64,000 bases of DNA from Pedobacter chitinilyticus. Lineage in GTDB: Bacteria; Bacteroidota; Bacteroidia; Sphingobacteriales; Sphingobacteriaceae. Below are positions 1 through 9,436 of this stretch, one piece after another. The stretch is from positions 975,379 to 1,039,378 of the forward strand of contig NZ_QMHN01000001.1 of the NCBI RefSeq assembly GCF_003313385.1. The letters run 5' to 3'. How positions within the stretch are numbered: the stretch's first letter is position 1; each line of letters opens with the position of its first letter. Below the pieces are notes generated by a model that was not told the DNA's origin, searched no databases, and saw nothing but the letters and a program-made list of their open reading frames with translations. A program made the translations under genes and the position numbers.

Positions 1-60
1 ATAGTCCTCGGTTTCGCCAAGCTCAACCTGTGGGCTAATCCGCTCAATCAGGTTTATCAT
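1..60 (-). CDS. Possible 5' end of a gene cut by the window edge
   Basis: A reverse-strand ATG at 60..58 opens a frame that stays open for 20 codons to the window edge, beginning MINLIERISPQVELG. It lies 66 bp beyond the stop of the GH43 gene on the same strand, so it could be the next gene of the pectin cluster. The fragment is too short to assign to a family, and a chance open frame of this length is quite possible. Confidence 0.35.
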   Translation of the reverse strand, partial: MINLIERISPQVELGETEDY

Positions 61-126
61 TGAAGTTATTAGCTTTTGGCATTTAAACAAGAAAGTAGAC
101 CTACAACATTTAGATTATCTCTATAT

Positions 127-1743
127 TTAGTTAGTCACCCTAAACCAATCAACATCAGCATAACCACTATCATTGGTTTGTTGCTCACGAGTGGCAAACA
201 GGCCCATTTTTGCGCCAATCCATTTACCAGGAGTAGCTTCAAAAACATCGTCAATAGTCGTAAAAGTGTGACCATCTTTACTATAACTAAATTGGCACTT
301 GGCCCCTTTGCTTACCTTTACCCTCAAGTAAATATCTTTGCCATCTAACTTTAACAAAGTTCTCTCTACTTCGGCTTTGCCTTTATCGGCATTCTTACAA
401 ACCGAATAAACAAGGTATAAGCCATCTTTTTTAGACTTTAACGCTAAATAGGCATAGCTCAATCCATAAACAGTTAGCCCTACTTTCTCATTCTCTAATT
501 TGGGATTTACTGTAAAAGTAAACTTGGTAGTTGCTGTAAATTCTTCTGTCGGAAATTTCTGCATTAAAATATTGGGTACTTCCCAAAGGTTTTTAGCACT
601 ATCTGGAGTTTTAACGGTATACAGTCTCAAACTACCTTTGCTTATATTTAAAAACGACCAAATGGCTGCTGGATTTGCTTGCCATTGCCACTGCAAGCCA
701 AGTGCAGCCCCATTAAATTCATCGCTTTCTGCTGGTGTAAAAATGGCACTTGCTTTGGCAACAGTAGGTTTTTTATGAATCAATACTGGTTCTCCAATTC
801 CATTGCCATCATGATCTATTCCAATTACTGGCCAGTTGTTAATCCATTTCATCGGTTGTAAATGCACTACTCGTCCATAAGCATCCTTATCCTGAAAGTG
901 TACGAACCAGTCTTCGCCATTTGGCGTATTAACCCAAGCTCCTTGATGAGGACCATTAATAGGTGATTTACCTTGGTCCATCACCACTTTACGTTCATAA
1001 GGTCCGTATACGTTTTTGGAACGCAATACCAATTGCCAACCTGTAGAAACACCGCCAGCTGGAGCAAAAATATAGTAGTAGCCATTCCGTTTATAAAACT
1101 TGGGACCTTCCAAGGTCGGATCCTGCTCATGTCCATCAAACACAATTCTACCTTCGGTAATGGTTTTATCTCCAGCAGCATTCATTTCTTTTACCACAAT
1201 AAGGCTTTTAATACCCGCTCTGCTGCCTGCATAAGCATGTACCAAATACACTTTACCATCATTATCCCATAGCGGACATGGATCAATCAAACCTTTTCCA
1301 GCTTCTACCAATATAGGATCCGTCCATGGTCCATTAATACTTTTTGCCTTGGTTAAATAAATTCCAAAGTCAGGGTCGGGATAATAGATGTAAAACTCAT
1401 TGTTGTGATAACGTATGGCTGGTGCCCAAACCCCATTCCCATGCTGTGTTTTAGCAAAATGTTCAAACGGTGGCTGACGTTTTAGCGCATGACCAATCAA
1501 TTTCCAATTCACCAAATCTATCGATTCTAAAATAGGCAAACCTGGTATGGCATCAAAGCTCGAAGCAATCATATAAAATTTATCACCTACCCTTATCGCA
1601 TCAGGGTCAGAATAATCTGCATCCATCACAGGATTTTGATAAGTTCCGTTTCTCAAATCAGACACCCAAACTTTTGAAACTTCGTTTTGGGCAAATAGAT
1701 TTAAAGAAAGGGCTACGAATAGGATTACGAATGTTTGCTTCAT
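127..1743 (-). CDS. Glycoside hydrolase family 43 (beta-xylosidase/arabinosidase type)
   Basis: Secreted glycosidase expected to release xylose or arabinose from pectin side chains. Residues 1-19 form a signal peptide ending LFAQ. The five-bladed propeller covers roughly residues 35-325: the base aspartate is in YSDPD (D46), a second conserved Asp is in GLIDPCPLWD, and the general-acid glutamate is in TLEGPKF (E212). From about residue 340 to the end is a concanavalin-like beta-sandwich typical of GH43 enzymes with a C-terminal accessory domain. The length of 538 residues is usual for that architecture. It is the distal gene of the pectin locus, 15 bp after the pectate lyase stop. Substrate within GH43 cannot be fixed from sequence; arabinan or xylogalacturonan are inferences from context. 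Confidence 0.92.
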   Translation of the reverse strand: MKQTFVILFVALSLNLFAQNEVSKVWVSDLRNGTYQNPVMDADYSDPDAIRVGDKFYMIASSFDAIPGLPILESIDLVNWKLIGHALKRQPPFEHFAKTQHGNGVWAPAIRYHNNEFYIYYPDPDFGIYLTKAKSINGPWTDPILVEAGKGLIDPCPLWDNDGKVYLVHAYAGSRAGIKSLIVVKEMNAAGDKTITEGRIVFDGHEQDPTLEGPKFYKRNGYYYIFAPAGGVSTGWQLVLRSKNVYGPYERKVVMDQGKSPINGPHQGAWVNTPNGEDWFVHFQDKDAYGRVVHLQPMKWINNWPVIGIDHDGNGIGEPVLIHKKPTVAKASAIFTPAESDEFNGAALGLQWQWQANPAAIWSFLNISKGSLRLYTVKTPDSAKNLWEVPNILMQKFPTEEFTATTKFTFTVNPKLENEKVGLTVYGLSYAYLALKSKKDGLYLVYSVCKNADKGKAEVERTLLKLDGKDIYLRVKVSKGAKCQFSYSKDGHTFTTIDDVFEATPGKWIGAKMGLFATREQQTNDSGYADVDWFRVTN

Positions 1744-1758
1744 TTTATGATTAAAAGT

Positions 1759-3231
1759 CTATTTGTACTGTGCTTCGGTAATGGCCTTGATCAAACTATT
1801 GATGTAAACCTCGATGTTGTCGTATGCAGAACTTAAGTCTCTACCATTGGCATTGGCTTTGTTCGGGTCTAGCTTATTGGCAATCTCCCAGTCATCTGGC
1901 ATTCCGTCACCATCGGTATCTTTTAACACAGCCGTTTGGTTTAGCGTTGGCCAACTTCCCACATCGGTTTGTGAGTCGATAATTCCTTTGAAACCCGTTT
2001 TAGAGCCATTGTAAGTTACCGTTCCATTTTTCACTTCGTTGGTTACCCTCGTATCCACCGCATCACGTTTGTAACTTGCCCCAGCGTAAAGCAGTACCAT
2101 ATTGTAAGCCTGCTCTGCGGTATGTATGGTGGTTGGCTCTGCGGTAAACGGATTTGTTTGTTTGGTCAGTGCAAAATTAGCTGTACTCAATCCCGAGTTC
2201 CGATCTACGCCACCATTCCAATTATCGGCTGTTACGGCAGTGCTGTTGGTTACTACGTTGCCTGCCACATAAAACTTGCCGTAGCCTGCACCGTAAGTGG
2301 CTACATCAGGCTCCATATATAGTTCCAAAATGCGGTTTCGTTTGCTCGAAGAAGTGCCTGGCCCCGCTTTATAATAATTGTTAACAATGTTATACTCACC
2401 ATTTTCTCCACCATAGCTACTGTTTGTACCCCAGTTATAAATCACGTTGTTACGATAATCCACTTTGTCGATGCCGAAGGTACTTTTTCCAGTTCCTGCC
2501 CTACTTCCGCCATCAAATCTTGGGTTACGACTGTTATGGTGTGCTAGCAAATTATGATGAAAAGTAGCACTTGAACCACCCCAAATCGCACCGTAACCGT
2601 GATCATCTTTCTCATGAAAAGATTTATTAAGGCTTTCAGATAAGATACACCACTGCATGGTAAAGTTTTTATTCGCATAAAATGACGAACATTCGTCAAT
2701 AGACCAACTCATTGAGCAATGGTCAATCAGAATGTTTTCTTTCCAACGCCCCCAAAGCGCATCTTGCTCATTCTTTGTCAAATCGCCCATACGGAAACGC
2801 ATAAACCTGATGATGACATTATTTGCATTCACGTTCATTTCATAGTTTTGGATACATATCCCATCACCTGGGGCAGTTTGTCCAGCAATGGTTAAATCGC
2901 CATTATTGATTTGTATTTTGCTGTTGAGCACGATGTTTCCAGAAACTTCAAACACAATAATTCGAGCGCCAGTAGCAGCAATAGCTTCCCTTAAACTCCC
3001 CGCACCAGCATCATTCAAATTCGTCACTTTAATGACTCTTCCACCTCTACCGCCAGTGGCATTTTTACCATAGCCTTCGGCTCCTGGAAATGCGTAAGGG
3101 GTTTCTTGTACCTGCACGGGTTTATCATCTCTAGTTACAGGATCTTTCTTCACTGCAGGCGCTTCGGTTTTTTTTGAGCAGCTTAACAAGGCAAAAGCGC
3201 CCAGTAATAGGTATAATTGATTTCTTCTCAT
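1759..3231 (-). CDS. Pectate lyase, polysaccharide lyase family 1, lipoprotein
   Basis: Cleaves homogalacturonan by beta-elimination. The N-terminus is a lipoprotein signal with lipobox LLSC, the cysteine being residue 18, so the enzyme is probably on the cell surface or outer-membrane inner face. The right-handed beta-helix starts at FPGAEGYGKNATGGRGG (about residue 48), the usual opening of bacterial PL1 enzymes. Conserved PL1 features follow: ILIDHCSMSWS, HHNSRNPRFDGG with the catalytic-type arginine, and internal Asn/His ladders. Near the C-terminus DTDGDGMPDDWE is a calcium-binding thrombospondin type 3-like loop. It sits between the pectinesterases and the GH43 gene on the same strand. 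PL1 assignment is firm; preference for methylated or demethylated pectin is not visible. Confidence 0.92.
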   Translation of the reverse strand: MRRNQLYLLLGAFALLSCSKKTEAPAVKKDPVTRDDKPVQVQETPYAFPGAEGYGKNATGGRGGRVIKVTNLNDAGAGSLREAIAATGARIIVFEVSGNIVLNSKIQINNGDLTIAGQTAPGDGICIQNYEMNVNANNVIIRFMRFRMGDLTKNEQDALWGRWKENILIDHCSMSWSIDECSSFYANKNFTMQWCILSESLNKSFHEKDDHGYGAIWGGSSATFHHNLLAHHNSRNPRFDGGSRAGTGKSTFGIDKVDYRNNVIYNWGTNSSYGGENGEYNIVNNYYKAGPGTSSSKRNRILELYMEPDVATYGAGYGKFYVAGNVVTNSTAVTADNWNGGVDRNSGLSTANFALTKQTNPFTAEPTTIHTAEQAYNMVLLYAGASYKRDAVDTRVTNEVKNGTVTYNGSKTGFKGIIDSQTDVGSWPTLNQTAVLKDTDGDGMPDDWEIANKLDPNKANANGRDLSSAYDNIEVYINSLIKAITEAQYK

Positions 3232-3239
3232 TTTTCTAT

Positions 3240-4193
3240 TTATTTAGTTTCTGGTAGCCATTTGTTACTACCTGAGAAAATGTTTTTAAGGGTATATTTT
3301 TTGAGTTCTTTTTTACTGAGTTGGTGCGACCAATTAACCCTTTGCCCAGCAATGTAACCTGGGCCAAACGAGCCATATTCTGCATAATAGCTTCGTTTAT
3401 GGTTATCGTTTTTATTCCATGGACTCCAGCCTTGCGGTAAAATATGGTCGCCCATTTCGGTATTAATAAAAACTGTTTTAGCGAAAGGTCGCCAAGGCCT
3501 ACCGAGGTAAACTTTCTTAAATTCAGGTGCTGCAGTAAGCTTACAGTTGAAAAAAACGAAGCCAAACGCTTGATGTGCTGTAGTGGATGCTGCTGTGATG
3601 TAAGAATTCTTTTTACTATGGATGTGACAATGTTCGAAAACTACGGTTGCCGCCCCGAAAATAAAATCTGTAGTGCCCTCAATGTAGCAATCCACATAAT
3701 ATTGTCTACTGGTATCTGCCGAAGGAAATAGCGTATCTTGGTTTCCGATAATCTTACAGTTTTTGATGATTACCCGATCTGCTTCTACATGCAAGGCTAC
3801 CGCTTGTCCCACTGGACCTGCACTATTTTCGAAGGTTAAATTTTCTGCTACAAATTCATTTCCTTGCACTAAAACCGAATGGGAAGTATAAGTATTAATG
3901 ATTCCTTTCCCTGAGTAGTCATCATAGGTGATGATCGTATGGTCCTTGTTTTCTCCAACCAGCCTAATCTTAGTTTTCTGTGCTGGGATCACCAATTTTT
4001 CTTTGTAAACACCAGCTTTGACATAGATGTTGACTGGCACATCGCTATAATCGCGAACAGCCATTACCGCTTCTTGAATAGTAGTGTAATTTCCGCTACC
4101 ATCTTTGGCAACTTTTAATTCCTTGGGATAATCTTGTGCTTTTGAAGCCAAAAATCCAACAAGACAGCACCCTAAGAAGATAAATTTTTTCAT
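3240..4193 (-). CDS. Pectinesterase, carbohydrate esterase family 8 (copy 1)
   Basis: Removes methyl esters from homogalacturonan, making it a substrate for the neighbouring lyase. A signal peptide ends at SKAQ (residue 20). All CE8 active-site elements are present: Q130 in GPVGQAVAL, Q152 and D153 in QDTLF, the nucleophile D176 in TDFIFG, and R232/W234 in LGRPWRP. At 317 residues it is a complete single-domain enzyme. It is 8 bp upstream of the pectate lyase gene and 35 bp downstream of a second CE8 gene with the same domain plan, so the pair probably arose by duplication. The two may differ in block-wise versus random demethylation, but that is not readable here. Confidence 0.95.
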   Translation of the reverse strand: MKKFIFLGCCLVGFLASKAQDYPKELKVAKDGSGNYTTIQEAVMAVRDYSDVPVNIYVKAGVYKEKLVIPAQKTKIRLVGENKDHTIITYDDYSGKGIINTYTSHSVLVQGNEFVAENLTFENSAGPVGQAVALHVEADRVIIKNCKIIGNQDTLFPSADTSRQYYVDCYIEGTTDFIFGAATVVFEHCHIHSKKNSYITAASTTAHQAFGFVFFNCKLTAAPEFKKVYLGRPWRPFAKTVFINTEMGDHILPQGWSPWNKNDNHKRSYYAEYGSFGPGYIAGQRVNWSHQLSKKELKKYTLKNIFSGSNKWLPETK

Positions 4194-4228
4194 ACTCTAA
4201 ACAGATTTTATTGCGTTGGAGTGACGGA

Positions 4229-5197
4229 TTATTCCATCGGTTTCCAACCGTTAAAAATTTTCTCGAGCGTATAGTTTTCGCTTACTTCTTTTGCGGTAAG
4301 CTGGTGTGACCATTTAACACGGGCATTGTTGTTTGCTCCCAAGCCTTTGCTTTGATACTCGGCGTAGAATGATGTTTTTTCTGCATCTGACTTATTCCAA
4401 TTATGCCAGCCTTCGGGTTTGATCTGTTTCCCTAAATCACAATTGATGAATACCGTTTTAGCGTACGGACGCCAAGGTCTGCCTAAGTAAAAGGAATTTT
4501 CTGGTGCATCGCCGTGAATACGAGTATTGAGAAAAACATAACCATATTGGGTGCTATCTGGTGTAGATGCTGCCGTAACGTAACCCGCTTTTTTGCAGAA
4601 GATTTCGCAATCCTCGAAAACAGCGGTAGCGGATCCAAAAATGAAATCCACCGTTCCTTCAATGTAGCATTTGTAGTAATACTGCCTACTAGCATAACCA
4701 TACGTGTAAAGGGTATCTTGAAAGCCTAACATTCTGCAATTGATAAACCGAGCTTTATCGCCAGCGACAAACAACGCTACCGCTTGACCTACCGGACCTG
4801 CCGTGTTTTGAAAAGTGATGTTCTGTGCGGTAAACTGAGGACCGTAAACATAAAAGCTGGATGAACCAGAAGTGCCCTTCTCTTCACCAAAGATGTTTTT
4901 CTTTTGTGCCCAGTCATTGTAGGTTAAAATGGTATTGGCCACACTTTCTCCAATTAAAGTGACTAGGTGCTTGGATGAAGAAAGATTAAGTTTCTCTTTA
5001 TAAACACCATTTTTGATAAAGATGGTTGTAGTTGCTTTCCTAAAATCGGGTACTGCGTTTAGGGCTTCTTGTACGGTGGTAAAATTACCAGATCCGTCTT
5101 GAGCCACTACAAAATCATATGCAGTTTTAGGTTGTGCAATCGCCGAAAAGCTACAGCACCATAAAACCACCAAACTACATATCCACCTTGTATTCAT
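4229..5197 (-). CDS. Pectinesterase, carbohydrate esterase family 8 (copy 2)
   Basis: Second pectin methylesterase of the locus. Signal peptide ends near IAQ (residue 22). Active-site residues are intact: Q138 (GPVGQAVAL), Q160 and D161 (QDTLY), D184 (VDFIFG), R240 and W242 (LGRPWRP). Compared with copy 1 it carries a short insertion around residues 100-115 (KNIFGEEKGTSGS), close to the substrate groove in CE8 folds, which could alter specificity (inference). Its start codon overlaps the stop of the preceding CE12 gene by one base, so the two esterases are translationally linked. Confidence 0.95.
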   Translation of the reverse strand: MNTRWICSLVVLWCCSFSAIAQPKTAYDFVVAQDGSGNFTTVQEALNAVPDFRKATTTIFIKNGVYKEKLNLSSSKHLVTLIGESVANTILTYNDWAQKKNIFGEEKGTSGSSSFYVYGPQFTAQNITFQNTAGPVGQAVALFVAGDKARFINCRMLGFQDTLYTYGYASRQYYYKCYIEGTVDFIFGSATAVFEDCEIFCKKAGYVTAASTPDSTQYGYVFLNTRIHGDAPENSFYLGRPWRPYAKTVFINCDLGKQIKPEGWHNWNKSDAEKTSFYAEYQSKGLGANNNARVKWSHQLTAKEVSENYTLEKIFNGWKPME

Positions 5198-5952
5198 TAC
5201 TTTTTAACGATTGGTTTTACCACCTGATTAGCCAAAGGAAGTTTAAGATTTTTGATTTCCTGAAGTACAATTTGTGCTATTTTTCTGGCACCAAGCTCGC
5301 TAAAATGGGTATTATCTACTTTCCCTTCTGGATAATTTGGATGCTCATTAGCTTGCAATTGTAGAAATAGCAACTTGGAATTTTCTTCACCCATTTGCTG
5401 ATAAAGCGCACGACTTTTTTCATCTAAATCAATTAACGGGACGGTCAGTTTTGCAGCAATTTCTTTTACCAATGGAGTGTATTCTTGATGGGTTTCAAGT
5501 GCTTTTCCTTCTTTGTCAAATTTCCTTCTTGATACGGGTGTAATTAAAATTGGCGTAGCTTGTTTAGCTCTAGCTTCATTCACAAACTTGGTCAAATTTT
5601 CCTTGTATTGTACTGGCGTGGTATAACGATCTACTTTTTCTTTGCTTTCATCATTATGTCCAAATTGGATGAACACGTAATCTCCTTTTTTCATTGTGGA
5701 TAAGGCAGTGGTCCATAAACCTTCACTTAGAAAAGTGCGGGTACTTCGCCCGTTTTTTGCCAAGTTATTTACCGTGACGCTTTGATCGAAAAAATAGGTA
5801 AAAGGCATGCCCCAACCTGTTTCGGGATAGGCTCTAGTTAACTTATTGGCCGCCGTAGAATCTCCGATAATAAAAACCGTTGTTTTATCTTCCTTCATGG
5901 GGAATAAAAATGCGAATAAGAAATAAGAAGCTAAAAGAAAATGACGAAACAT
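5197..5952 (-). CDS. Rhamnogalacturonan acetylesterase-like SGNH hydrolase (CE12)
   Basis: Deacetylates pectic polymers. Residues 1-18 are a hydrophobic export signal. The SGNH blocks are clear: block I IIGDSTAA with nucleophile S32, block II glycine in AKNGRST (G68), block III asparagine in FGHND (N100), block V DNTHFS with D213 and H216. The GDST variant and length of 251 match CE12 rather than other GDSL lipases. It is the first gene after a strong hairpin at 5970-6000, and overlaps the next gene, so it probably heads the enzyme part of the locus, either by read-through or from its own promoter. Confidence 0.9.
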   Translation of the reverse strand: MFRHFLLASYFLFAFLFPMKEDKTTVFIIGDSTAANKLTRAYPETGWGMPFTYFFDQSVTVNNLAKNGRSTRTFLSEGLWTTALSTMKKGDYVFIQFGHNDESKEKVDRYTTPVQYKENLTKFVNEARAKQATPILITPVSRRKFDKEGKALETHQEYTPLVKEIAAKLTVPLIDLDEKSRALYQQMGEENSKLLFLQLQANEHPNYPEGKVDNTHFSELGARKIAQIVLQEIKNLKLPLANQVVKPIVKK

Positions 5953-5969
5953 AAATTTGAAAAAGAATT

Positions 5970-6000
5970 AAAAAAAGATGGGGCTTTGAGCCCCGTCTTT
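5970..6000 (-). terminator. Hairpin with T tract between the import genes and the enzyme genes
   Basis: Arms 5974-5985 (AAAGATGGGGCT) and 5989-6000 (AGCCCCGTCTTT) pair with a 3-base loop and one G-T wobble. Read on the minus strand it is followed by a run of seven T, the form of an intrinsic terminator. It lies 12 bp after the stop of the surface lipoprotein gene, so SusC-SusD-lipoprotein mRNA may end or be attenuated here. Confidence 0.8.
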
Positions 6001-6012
6001 AAAAATGATCAC

Positions 6013-7602
6013 CTACAATCTCCATCTTGGATCACCTGCACTAGCTTTACCAGCGAAAGTATCATCCTTGATTTTGAAATTAGCCGTTGCTGGAGCAGTA
6101 AATAAAGCTGTACTCGTTCCACCATAAGTATTTACTCCTGGAATGGCATTTGTTGAAAATGTAACATCAGATGCTTGATAATTATTCTCCAAAGTTGCCG
6201 TTGTACCGCCTCTGATACCTCTTCCAGTATTTGCAGGAGAATAGGTCTTTCCTAAAATATTATTTTTGAAAGTATAAGATGTAGAAACTATTTGAGCATT
6301 ATAATCAATTAAGTATCTAGCATCACCTACGATATTATAGAAGGTATTATTTTCCACCGCTACCGAAACCGAAGGCGCCGAATTATGCAATATTAATCCG
6401 TAACCAATATTAGAAAATGTACTATTAGTAATGGAAATGTTGTTAACCTTACCTGTAGCAACATTCGTGTTAATAAATGCATAGGCCCCGTTACTTCCGT
6501 TGTTACTAACATCATCAACTATACATTTATTTACTATTATTTTATTTATCGTAATGGTGGCAGTACCTTGTAATCGCATTGGAGTATTAACTAAGTTTCT
6601 AATGGTACAATTTTCAAAGGACACTTGCTCCATAATGGAAGCGGCACTTTGATTAATTAAATACTGACGTTTAGTACCTGTAACGTCTCCATTGGCATAA
6701 CCCGTTAAATCTACGTTTTCGAAGTGAAGCTTACCTCCTATAGAAGGTAATGTAATTAATGAAAATGAAACAATTGGCTTTACAGGTCCAGCTTCCCCAA
6801 TGATACTGATGTCCAGTCCAGCTGGTAGAACTACCGTTAGATCCGAATTGTATTTAGTGCCTTGTAGAATTACGAATCTAGTGCTGGTAGTAGCTGCTTG
6901 AATTTTAGCAGCCAAGTCATCTGTTGCAGTTACGTAAACTACATCTGCGCCAGTTGGCAGGTTTGGAAGCGTAGTGAAATTTTTAGTTCCTCTTACAGCC
7001 GTATTATTTAAAATAGTCGCAGTATAAGTAGTCAAAGGAGATAACCCAGTAACCACTGCTTGTCCAGCCGCAATTTCGCCAGTTGTTAAAACTTTGGTGA
7101 TATCACCAGGCATTATTTTTATACTTGTAACTGTAGAGGCTGCTGGCCAGTTTAATGTAACCGAATTAGGAGTTAACTTGTCGGATGTGATATCTTGAAA
7201 AATCTGCTCTGGCTCTGTTTTAAACGCAATATTTACCCATTTAGAATCGCTAGAACCATCGTTACCTATAGATTTAATTCTTGCATAATACTGTGTATCT
7301 CCACTCAGGTTTGTAACTGTATAAGTTATTAATGTATTTGCGATGTTTGAAATAGTACGCTCAGGCGTCCCTGTATAATCAGCTGTTTTGTAAATTTCAA
7401 TGGTATAAGATTTTGTATTCTTAATTTTCTCCCAAGTAAACACAGCATTAACCTTACCTGAAATGACCACCTTTAAACCACTTACGGCAAATGATCTGGC
7501 AAAAGTTGGCTCAACTTCTTCCAGCTCATTTTCTTTACAACCACTAGCGAGTAACAAAACTGCCAATGCAATATTAAATATGTTTTTAAAATTTCTTTTC
7601 AT
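6013..7602 (-). CDS. Surface lipoprotein with fibronectin III domains and a beta-helix (DUF4957/DUF5123 type)
   Basis: Third gene of the SusC/SusD unit, in the place where surface glycan-binding proteins are found. Lipobox LASGC puts the acylated cysteine at residue 22. Two fibronectin type III-like segments follow (about 35-130 and 135-210, ending TLPNLP). From about residue 215 to the end are repeated Asn/Val/Ile-rich turns typical of a right-handed parallel beta-helix (for example FENCTIRN and ITNSTFSNIG). No lyase catalytic set is obvious, so binding of pectin fragments is more likely than cleavage; that is inference from position. A terminator-like hairpin follows the stop. Confidence 0.8.
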   Translation of the reverse strand: MKRNFKNIFNIALAVLLLASGCKENELEEVEPTFARSFAVSGLKVVISGKVNAVFTWEKIKNTKSYTIEIYKTADYTGTPERTISNIANTLITYTVTNLSGDTQYYARIKSIGNDGSSDSKWVNIAFKTEPEQIFQDITSDKLTPNSVTLNWPAASTVTSIKIMPGDITKVLTTGEIAAGQAVVTGLSPLTTYTATILNNTAVRGTKNFTTLPNLPTGADVVYVTATDDLAAKIQAATTSTRFVILQGTKYNSDLTVVLPAGLDISIIGEAGPVKPIVSFSLITLPSIGGKLHFENVDLTGYANGDVTGTKRQYLINQSAASIMEQVSFENCTIRNLVNTPMRLQGTATITINKIIVNKCIVDDVSNNGSNGAYAFINTNVATGKVNNISITNSTFSNIGYGLILHNSAPSVSVAVENNTFYNIVGDARYLIDYNAQIVSTSYTFKNNILGKTYSPANTGRGIRGGTTATLENNYQASDVTFSTNAIPGVNTYGGTSTALFTAPATANFKIKDDTFAGKASAGDPRWRL

Positions 7603-7613
7603 TGTCAGTCAAA

Positions 7614-9425
7614 TTAAAGTCCTAAATAGCTGTTGTTTAGCTTACCATCTGAAGCTTCTAAAAACACTTGCCAAATAGGCCAGTGAGGCTGTTTACTTGG
7701 TTGTTTTACGTAAAGTGCATTCCAAGTTTCTACCGAAGTTCCAGATGTAGTTGAAGAAAGTTTCCAGTCTACCGCGGTGTAACCAGTTTTAGCAGCACCA
7801 ATAGCATCTGTATCTCCCTTATCTAAACCGTAAATATCAATGGTTTCATTATCAGCATTTAACTTCCAATATACTTTTGTTGGCCATTGAGCATAATTAT
7901 TCACTTTATTATGCAAATCCTGTAAGTTCGCTCTATTAGTCGCTAATGCAGCATCTAATATATTCCAACGAATTAAATCTTGCTTTCTAATCATTTCACC
8001 CACAAACTCTAAAGCTCTTTGTTTCATGATTACATTTTCTAGGAATTGCTGTTTATCACTAAATGAAGCAGCATAAGTCATATATGCTGCTGCTTTTGCA
8101 GTATTATTTCCATAAGCTCTATCCACAATTTTCTTTACTTGAGGAAGTGCAGCTGCAGGACCATCAATTTCGTTAATTGCTTCTGCTGCCATTAAAATCA
8201 CGTCCGAAAAACGCATCACCATCCAATTGATTCCGTCATCATTTGTAGAAGTTACTCTTCTTGTCATCCATTCATAACGATATTTTCCTAAATACATCGT
8301 ACTCAATGTAGACACCTTTTGAACAGCGGTAGTAACTGTAGCTGCGCCCCATCCGTATGGTGTAACACTAACGTTTCTACGCGTATCTTCCTTATCATAT
8401 TCATACCAAACTGCAGGATTTGCCAATACTGAACCACCACGAGCTTGAGCGGTATATTTATCAACACTGGCATGGTTTACACCTAAATCAAATATCACCC
8501 TACCTCTACCTTCTGCAAATGGAAGTTCCCACATTGATTCTTGGCCCGCAGTAGTGATCTCTTTACATAAGTTTTGGAATACTGTTTGGAAGCTAGGTAA
8601 CAAGACTCCACGATTTTCATTAATTAACGCCAAACATTCATCTTTAACGATTTGGTACATTTTACTTTTCGTCAGTTCAGGATCGTTGCTTAAACGTGTG
8701 GTACCATCTAAATGCATATTGTAACCACCAGCCATTAAAGCGATGCGAGCTCTTAATCCCTTAGCAAAAGCCTTATTAATGTTCTCTACGGTACTAGTTC
8801 TTGCAGTTGCATTTGGCCAAGCTAAATATTTTTCAGCTTCAAATAAATCAGCAAGAATTTGTTTATAAATAACATCCATATCAGATCTAGGCAAGTTCAA
8901 GGTTGCGTTAGTTACGGGCTCAAATCTAGCTGGTACGTTACCCCATCCTTTAATTAAGTCCATATACATAAAGGCTCTTAAGGTTAATACTTCTCCATAA
9001 AGCTGAGCTAGCTGCGCATTGTTATCTATATCGCCATAAGCTTTAAACCCTCTGATTGCTAAATTAGCACGTTCAACACCTGAATATAACATGGCGTATA
9101 CATTTGTACTGGCATTCATTTGAGTGTTATTTACGTTGGTATTATAGTTGCCCATACGCGATTTCTCGGTAGTAAAAGAAGTAATACCCGATAAAATCTC
9201 CGTATCTGTATTAGAACCATAAAGTGCAATATATCTACCTCTATATGAATTAGTTTCCGCAAACGTCTGCAAAATACCAGTGATTACACCCTCAGCCAAA
9301 CGAACTGTAGAATATAATTCTTTATCTTCTATCGAAGATTTCAAAGGAGCATCCAGTGCTCTTTTACAGCTGCTTAACATCACTAATGCAGCTAAAAACA
9401 AAACTATAAAATTAATTTTTTTCAT
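7614..9425 (-). CDS. SusD/RagB family outer-membrane nutrient-binding lipoprotein
   Basis: Binds oligosaccharide at the surface and forms the lid of the SusC channel. I chose the ATG at 9425 because it begins a proper lipoprotein signal (MKKINFIVLF, lipobox LSSC, cysteine 20); another in-frame ATG 12 bp upstream at 9437 overlaps the SusC stop as TAATG. SusD features include YGEVLTLRAFMYMDL (TPR helix region), SDVILMAAEAINE in the later helices, and MKQRALEFVGEMIRKQDLIRW near the C-terminal part. Length near 600 is normal. Its position directly after SusC and before the surface lipoprotein fits a canonical utilisation locus; pectin as ligand is inferred from the enzymes downstream. Confidence 0.93.
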   Translation of the reverse strand: MKKINFIVLFLAALVMLSSCKRALDAPLKSSIEDKELYSTVRLAEGVITGILQTFAETNSYRGRYIALYGSNTDTEILSGITSFTTEKSRMGNYNTNVNNTQMNASTNVYAMLYSGVERANLAIRGFKAYGDIDNNAQLAQLYGEVLTLRAFMYMDLIKGWGNVPARFEPVTNATLNLPRSDMDVIYKQILADLFEAEKYLAWPNATARTSTVENINKAFAKGLRARIALMAGGYNMHLDGTTRLSNDPELTKSKMYQIVKDECLALINENRGVLLPSFQTVFQNLCKEITTAGQESMWELPFAEGRGRVIFDLGVNHASVDKYTAQARGGSVLANPAVWYEYDKEDTRRNVSVTPYGWGAATVTTAVQKVSTLSTMYLGKYRYEWMTRRVTSTNDDGINWMVMRFSDVILMAAEAINEIDGPAAALPQVKKIVDRAYGNNTAKAAAYMTYAASFSDKQQFLENVIMKQRALEFVGEMIRKQDLIRWNILDAALATNRANLQDLHNKVNNYAQWPTKVYWKLNADNETIDIYGLDKGDTDAIGAAKTGYTAVDWKLSSTTSGTSVETWNALYVKQPSKQPHWPIWQVFLEASDGKLNNSYLGL

Positions 9426-9436
9426 TACGCTTCGCA

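Noticed and set aside
3236..3565. 109-codon frame overlapping the first pectinesterase
   Set aside because: Same strand, other frame; the CE8 frame carries all catalytic residues.
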